This document shows positions 20,379 to 23,950 of a DNA stretch of 23,950 nt, piece after piece; positions within the stretch are counted from its first letter, which is position 1, and each line of letters opens with the position of its first letter. Under the pieces are notes generated by a model. It made no database searches, had not been told where the DNA came from, and saw only the letters and a list, made by a program, of their open reading frames with translations. Location of the stretch: positions 1 through 23,950 of the forward strand of contig JAWQRM010000341.1 in the NCBI GenBank assembly GCA_033557675.1, read 5' to 3'. Made by a program: the position numbers and the translations under genes. This DNA is from Coptodactyla brooksi. Lineage: Eukaryota > Arthropoda > Insecta > Coleoptera > Scarabaeidae.

Positions 20379-20594
20379 TACTGGAGTTAACAAACACCTT
20401 AACCACATCAAGATTGTTCAAAATCTCGCTTTCGATATATTTTTCTGTTTATCTAACAAACCTTCGCCAGGAGAATGAAAACAAAAACTGTGTGCTGACC
20501 TATATATATATATATATACCTTCCACTCTAATTGTTTTTAAATGCTGTTCGAAATGGTCACCCTATTTGCTTTTCTATTGTCTAGTTCTTTTCC
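20379..20594. repeat. Inverted repeat around Penelope-like remnant, left arm
   Basis: About 216 bp pairs in inverted orientation with 21348-21557. Conserved blocks include GGAGTTAACAAAC, CCTTCGCCAGGA, TGTGCTGACCTATATAT and CTCTAATTGTTTTTAA. Identity is high in these blocks and lower between them. The right arm begins exactly at the stop of the GIY-YIG reading, so the repeat is the element's 3' untranslated sequence and this arm is an inverted copy of it. Confidence 0.85.
20501..20518. repeat. (TA)9 microsatellite
   Basis: Eighteen uninterrupted bases of TA inside the left inverted-repeat arm. The matching place in the right arm has only TATATA, so the tract expanded after the two copies separated. 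Confidence 0.95.
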
Positions 20595-20630
20595 TTAAAA
20601 TGTTGTGTATTAAAGTTTATACGATTGTCA

Positions 20631-20745
20631 CCACTACAACAAAACCGAAAGGTTTATTTCTGTTTGGTCTACAAAAAGCTAAGCAAAGAGAAATAAACTT
20701 TTCTTATTGCTTAGCTTTTGCTTTGCTTTTTTCGGTTTTGGTGTA
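20631..20745. repeat. Complex hairpin with inverted motif copies
   Basis: CCACTACAACAAAACCGAAA (20631-20650) is the near-complement of the dispersed motif TTTCGGTTTTGGTGTAGTGG. A forward core copy sits at 20730-20745. Nested inside are GGTTTATTTCT / AGAAATAAAC and GCTAAGCAA / TTGCTTAGC. The 115-base stretch could thus fold into a multi-step hairpin. Confidence 0.75.
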
Positions 20746-20772
20746 AAGGTTCCAAATATCTTCAATCCCGTT

Positions 20773-20821
20773 GTGTATTAGATTTTTATTAGATCTAATC
20801 TAATACACTAATCTAATACAC
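20773..20821. repeat. Hairpin with two alternative 3' arms
   Basis: GTGTATTAGAT (20773-20783) can pair perfectly with ATCTAATACAC at 20798-20808 or with the same sequence at 20811-20821. It lies just upstream of the Penelope-like reading. Confidence 0.85.
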
Positions 20822-20829
20822 GACAATTT

Positions 20830-21349
20830 AAGGAAAAAGAAAATTAAAATGAACTCACGTAACCAGACTCCGCTTGAAATATTAAATAAACACGAACCTA
20901 AACAATTCATTAAACTATCCTATAATAAAAACACTAAATGATTACCTAATATGTTGAAAACGAGATTCGATTTTATGGTAGCCTTTACCAACAATAATAC
21001 TATTAAAAGTCGGTTGGGTAATCCAAAAGGTGAAGTAGATTTAACAGATAAGTCAGGGATTTATAAAATCAGTTGCCTAAATTGCTTTAAAAGTTACATG
21101 GATCAAACGCGCAGATCTCTTAAAGTTATATATAAAGAGCACCTAGCTCACTTTAAATATAATAGACCAGAGAAATCTAACGTGACTAAATGAAAAAATG
21201 ACAGGATAAATGATAAAATAGAATTGATTAAACAAGTTAACACAAACTATCAACTTGACGCAGAGGAAAGCAGAGATATTTTCAAAAATGAAGATAAAGT
21301 ATTTAACAACAGCTCGGGCCCTATGCCTGTGTCAATGCTTTTTGAGTAA
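20830..21349 (+). pseudogene. Penelope-like element C-terminal (GIY-YIG endonuclease) remnant
   Basis: Penelope-like retroelements encode a reverse transcriptase followed by a GIY-YIG nuclease that nicks the target. Only the C-terminal end is left. The reading shows KLSYNKNT, then a TGA where Trp is expected, then LPNMLKTRFDF and NNNTIKSRLGNPK. The nuclease domain starts with KSGIYKISCLNC and continues with the YIGQT block altered to YMDQT, then RRSLK and KEHLAHFKYNRPEKSNV. After a second TGA (21191-21193) the domain end follows: IELIKQVN, LDAEES and GPMP, closing at TAA 21347-21349. The Ile and Gly of the YIG motif are replaced, so the nuclease would be inactive even without the stops. No RT motifs were found upstream. 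Confidence 0.85.
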
Positions 21350-21557
21350 AAAAAGGGACTAAATAATAGAAGAACAAAAGGAGTCACCATTTTAGTCGGC
21401 ACTTAAAAACAATTAGAGTAGGAGGAAGATATATAGGTCAGCACAAAGTTTCTGTTTTCATTTTCCTGGCGAAGGTTTATTAGATAAACCGAAACATACC
21501 TCGAGAGTGAAATTTTGAACAGTCTTGGTATGGTTAAGGCGTTTGTTAACTCCAGTT
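21348..21557. repeat. Inverted repeat around Penelope-like remnant, right arm
   Basis: Partner of 20379-20594. It begins at the stop of the GIY-YIG reading and so corresponds to the 3' untranslated or terminal-repeat sequence of the element. Penelope-like elements are known to carry terminal repeats that may be direct or inverted. Confidence 0.85.
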
Positions 21558-21685
21558 CCTTCAGCTTGCTATTTTTAAAATAACAATACATTACTTAAAA
21601 AACGTGACAATACTTTACCTTTTTGAGTGAAGTTATTTTTTCATCTCGTGGAATACCAAGTCTCTCCTACGTGTCTTAATAGGTA

Positions 21686-21716
21686 TTTCGGTTTTGGTGT
21701 AGTGCTGGCATTGTTT
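21686..21716 (+). repeat. Copy of dispersed motif TTTCGGTTTTGGTGTAGTGG
   Basis: Best match to the copy at 15061-15091, with GTGCTGGCATTG in place of GTGGTGGCATTG. It lies about 130 bases beyond the right inverted-repeat arm and may mark the outer end of a neighbouring, otherwise deleted, element copy. Confidence 0.75.
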
Positions 21717-23764
21717 GAGTTAGGTACATGGTTTGTTTGCGTGTTTTATGTGAGTTTCATGCTAACAGGTACACCAGTTATTCATGTGAACTACTGTCAT
21801 AGATCATCAGAGAGCTCAGGATCGATGCAAGTTAAAATCTTATATTGATGATAATTTTCACCATGACTTTTTTTCGAAAAAATAGATTAGAAGTGCTAAT
21901 AAACAATTAATCAAATTATTCTTCATAAAACATATAGGAATTTAACTGGCAATGTGAAGTAATCTAAATGACACTTTTACTCATTCTTACTATAATTTTA
22001 AGCTTTTATAGTAAATTACAATTTATTTCACACGTTAAACACTCCAAAATGCAGTTGTTTAACGTATATACTCATCAAATACAGTTATCTAGTTATGGGA
22101 CTACGAAATAAAATAAGGTCTTAACTAATGGTGAAACAAATTTCATAATAAAATTAATTCAGCCACGGTCGGAATATTATCTTAGTAAAGTATTTTTTTC
22201 GTTAAAAATAAACGTTCATTTAAGAGCAATCAATCAAAAGTAATTAACAGTATTGATGTTTTATATTAGAAAAACTCATTCTAAATACTCATTCTAAAAT
22301 ACATTTAACACACTTTATACGACATTAATACCTCTGCATCGTCATTTGAATATCCATCAATGCGCTATCAGCAATATCTGGGAATTAAAGTAACGTCGAT
22401 GCAATTTGTTTGTTCAGAAAGTTTACGAGATCGACTCAAGATAGCCTGTGCGAGATTAACTTTGTTTAAAGCCGGAAACAAGATATCTTTTATCGTTAAT
22501 TGACACGTTTATGTTCTCTGCCTTAGATGGCTCTTCTGTCCCGTCCTTCAACCTGACCTGACCAGAGAAGGTGCCCGTGAACGAACCCATTCTCAGACAG
22601 GCGGATCAATGGTGCACCATATTCGAGTAATCAGACTCGCATTTAATTGTGAAATATAGGGTCGCATGAGGGAAGAATAAAGCAAAATATTTATGTACGA
22701 CGGACGACCTTTATTCCATTTGCGCTATTAATACAACACAGGGATGAGATGATTTATAAGTACAACGTATCGACCATTGGTATCGCGGTCTGTGACATGA
22801 AAATACGATACAGAACCGAAGAACGTATAATAATTATCGGTCGTTCGTTCTACCCATAAATAATGATATGCACAGCGACCTGAGGTACATTTTTTGCAGA
22901 CAAATAGTGCATGATGGATGGTCAGCTTTCTAGCTGTACATTAGCTTGCACGGCATATTGTATCTCCGGTATTAAAATTTGTGCTTATGAGCAGATGTTC
23001 GTCATGTACAGTCAGCACAACAGAATTCCTAAGTAAAGGAATTCTTAAAAATTATGAATAGGCTTGCTGCACCTCCGTATTATTTTTATTTTCCAAAACG
23101 TTTTTACTCCAGGTTAAATTTTGTCTTTTCAACTCTCTGCTAGTTTATTTGGAATCATTTTTATTAGAAAACCAATAACGCCCACAACTTTACTTTTAAC
23201 CTAATTTTTATAGTATCGACTAAACATTAAATAAAAATAATGTTGCTAAGCAAAAATATTGTTATTTAAATAATTAAATAAGTTATTCATAAATAATAAA
23301 TGTAATTAAATACTGATTACTTGATAATTAATTACAATATTTACGTGTACGATAAAGTATAGACATTAAATTCGAATAATAGATTATTATGTTCTTCTAT
23401 CTTCTTTTGTCAACTTACTAATTAAGTTGACAATAATTATAATGATGACGATAATAGTTAAGTAGGTAAAAATGTGAGAGAAATTTCGATAGTTCCTTCA
23501 ACCCTACTATTCTTCTTAGTTTTACTATACACCTGTAGTCCTTCAGGTCATAGCGACCCGATGTATGCAGGTACAGGAGGTTTGTCAAGAATAGCTCGAA
23601 AATAATATATTGTGATTTTATTACAGTATATAAACGCCAACAACGATGAACAGCAATCGTATTACTAACAAAAGTAAAATGTATTATAATAAAAATATTA
23701 CAAACAATCAATCTAAAAACAAGAGTGAATATTAAATAAATTCTGATGTGCATACCATTATTGC
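21717..23764. other. AT-rich intergenic stretch, no gene recognised
   Basis: Very AT-rich, with one GC-richer patch at about 22490-22640 (CTGACCTGACCAGAGAAGG and nearby). No frame with a recognisable product was found. The 130-codon minus-strand frame at 23418-23810 overlaps the piggyBac end in another frame and is hydrophobic and low in information, so it is taken as chance. CAACCCTAC at 23499-23507 could be a decayed piggyBac end (TTAA plus CCCTA), but it has changed from TTAA and no partner is visible. Confidence 0.5.
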
Positions 23765-23950
23765 CTAATTTTTGCACTGATGATAATAATATACCACATG
23801 AACCTTGCAAACATATTTATGATACTTACAACGTGTTATACTTGCTGCATTGTCACGTTTGGATGGGCACATATTACATCGTGCTCTTTTATTTTTACTG
23901 ATTGCACCAGATGTAGATGGCACTGCTACTTCGCCACGTTGACCTTGAAT
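23765..23950 (-). CDS. piggyBac-type transposase, C-terminal cysteine-rich domain (partial)
   Basis: An open frame of 61 codons enters from the window edge and ends at TAG (23765-23767). It reads KNKRARCNMCPSKRDN, then TRCKYHKYVCKVH and finally HQC near the stop. This is the cysteine-rich, zinc-binding C-terminus of piggyBac transposases (pattern R-C-x2-C ... C-x2-C/H-x3-(L/V)-C-x2-H ... C), which binds the element end. One ligand in the CKYHKYVC block is His where many family members have Cys. No stop or frameshift interrupts the part inside the window, unlike every other element here, so the copy may be younger. The rest lies beyond 23950. The 3' terminal repeat was not identified. Confidence 0.85.
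   Translation of the reverse strand: MQGQRGEVAVPSTSGAISKNKRARCNMCPSKRDNAASITRCKYHKYVCKVHVVYYYHQCKN

Noticed and set aside
21460..21530. Hammerhead ribozyme, as found in some Penelope-like elements
   Set aside because: A CTGGCGA, a short stem (GGTTTA/TAAACC) and GAAAC occur in order, but the invariant CUGANGA has a G for A and the cleavage-site U is not in place; the inverted copy at 20.4 kb is no better.
23418..23810. 130-codon minus-strand open frame
   Set aside because: It overlaps the piggyBac C-terminus in another frame, is hydrophobic and AT-driven, and shows no domain.

Overview
This is AT-rich, intron-era animal DNA, most likely from an insect. The evidence is the company of mobile elements: an env-bearing BEL/Pao retroelement, an R1-clade LINE, a mariner derivative, a piggyBac transposase and a Penelope-like element. 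No intact host gene was found. Almost every protein-level signal is a decayed transposable-element copy, read through stops and frameshifts. The order Hymenoptera is only a guess.

Layout. (1) About 176-6410, minus strand: a BEL/Pao element with gag, protease, RT, RNase H, integrase and an env-like gene in the expected order. All are broken, but the RT YVDD box and the three integrase acidic residues are still readable. A segment of roughly 650 bp carrying a chromodomain-like reading interrupts env and looks like a nested insertion. (2) 6410-9330: leader or LTR sequence of that element, then an R1-clade non-LTR element on the minus strand. It has a nearly complete ORF1 with CCHC knuckles, only the first few codons of ORF2, a short 3' part and a degenerate hexanucleotide tail. 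A diverged repeat pair (6906-7089 and 9035-9322) suggests a second partial copy of the same family. (3) 9330-14960: intergenic, with small palindromes and two GC-richer islands but no recognisable gene. (4) 14960-16600: a hairpin and shared motif resembling those at 20.6-21.7 kb, a LINE RT fragment, and a 1108-bp fold-back mariner derivative with TA target site, 118-bp terminal inverted repeats and a two-armed 20-bp satellite. (5) 16600-19700: no assignable gene. (6) 19700-21720: a second LINE RT fragment, then a Penelope-like GIY-YIG remnant bracketed by ~210-bp inverted repeats. (7) 21720-23764: AT-rich and empty. (8) 23765-23950: the C-terminal cysteine-rich end of a piggyBac-type transposase, open to the window edge.

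There is no operon or pathway here. The elements relate to each other by nesting and by capture of adjacent sequence. The most unusual object is the fold-back mariner at 15485-16592: both arms appear to derive from the same 5' end, including the first transposase codons, and continue into oppositely oriented 20-bp repeat arrays.
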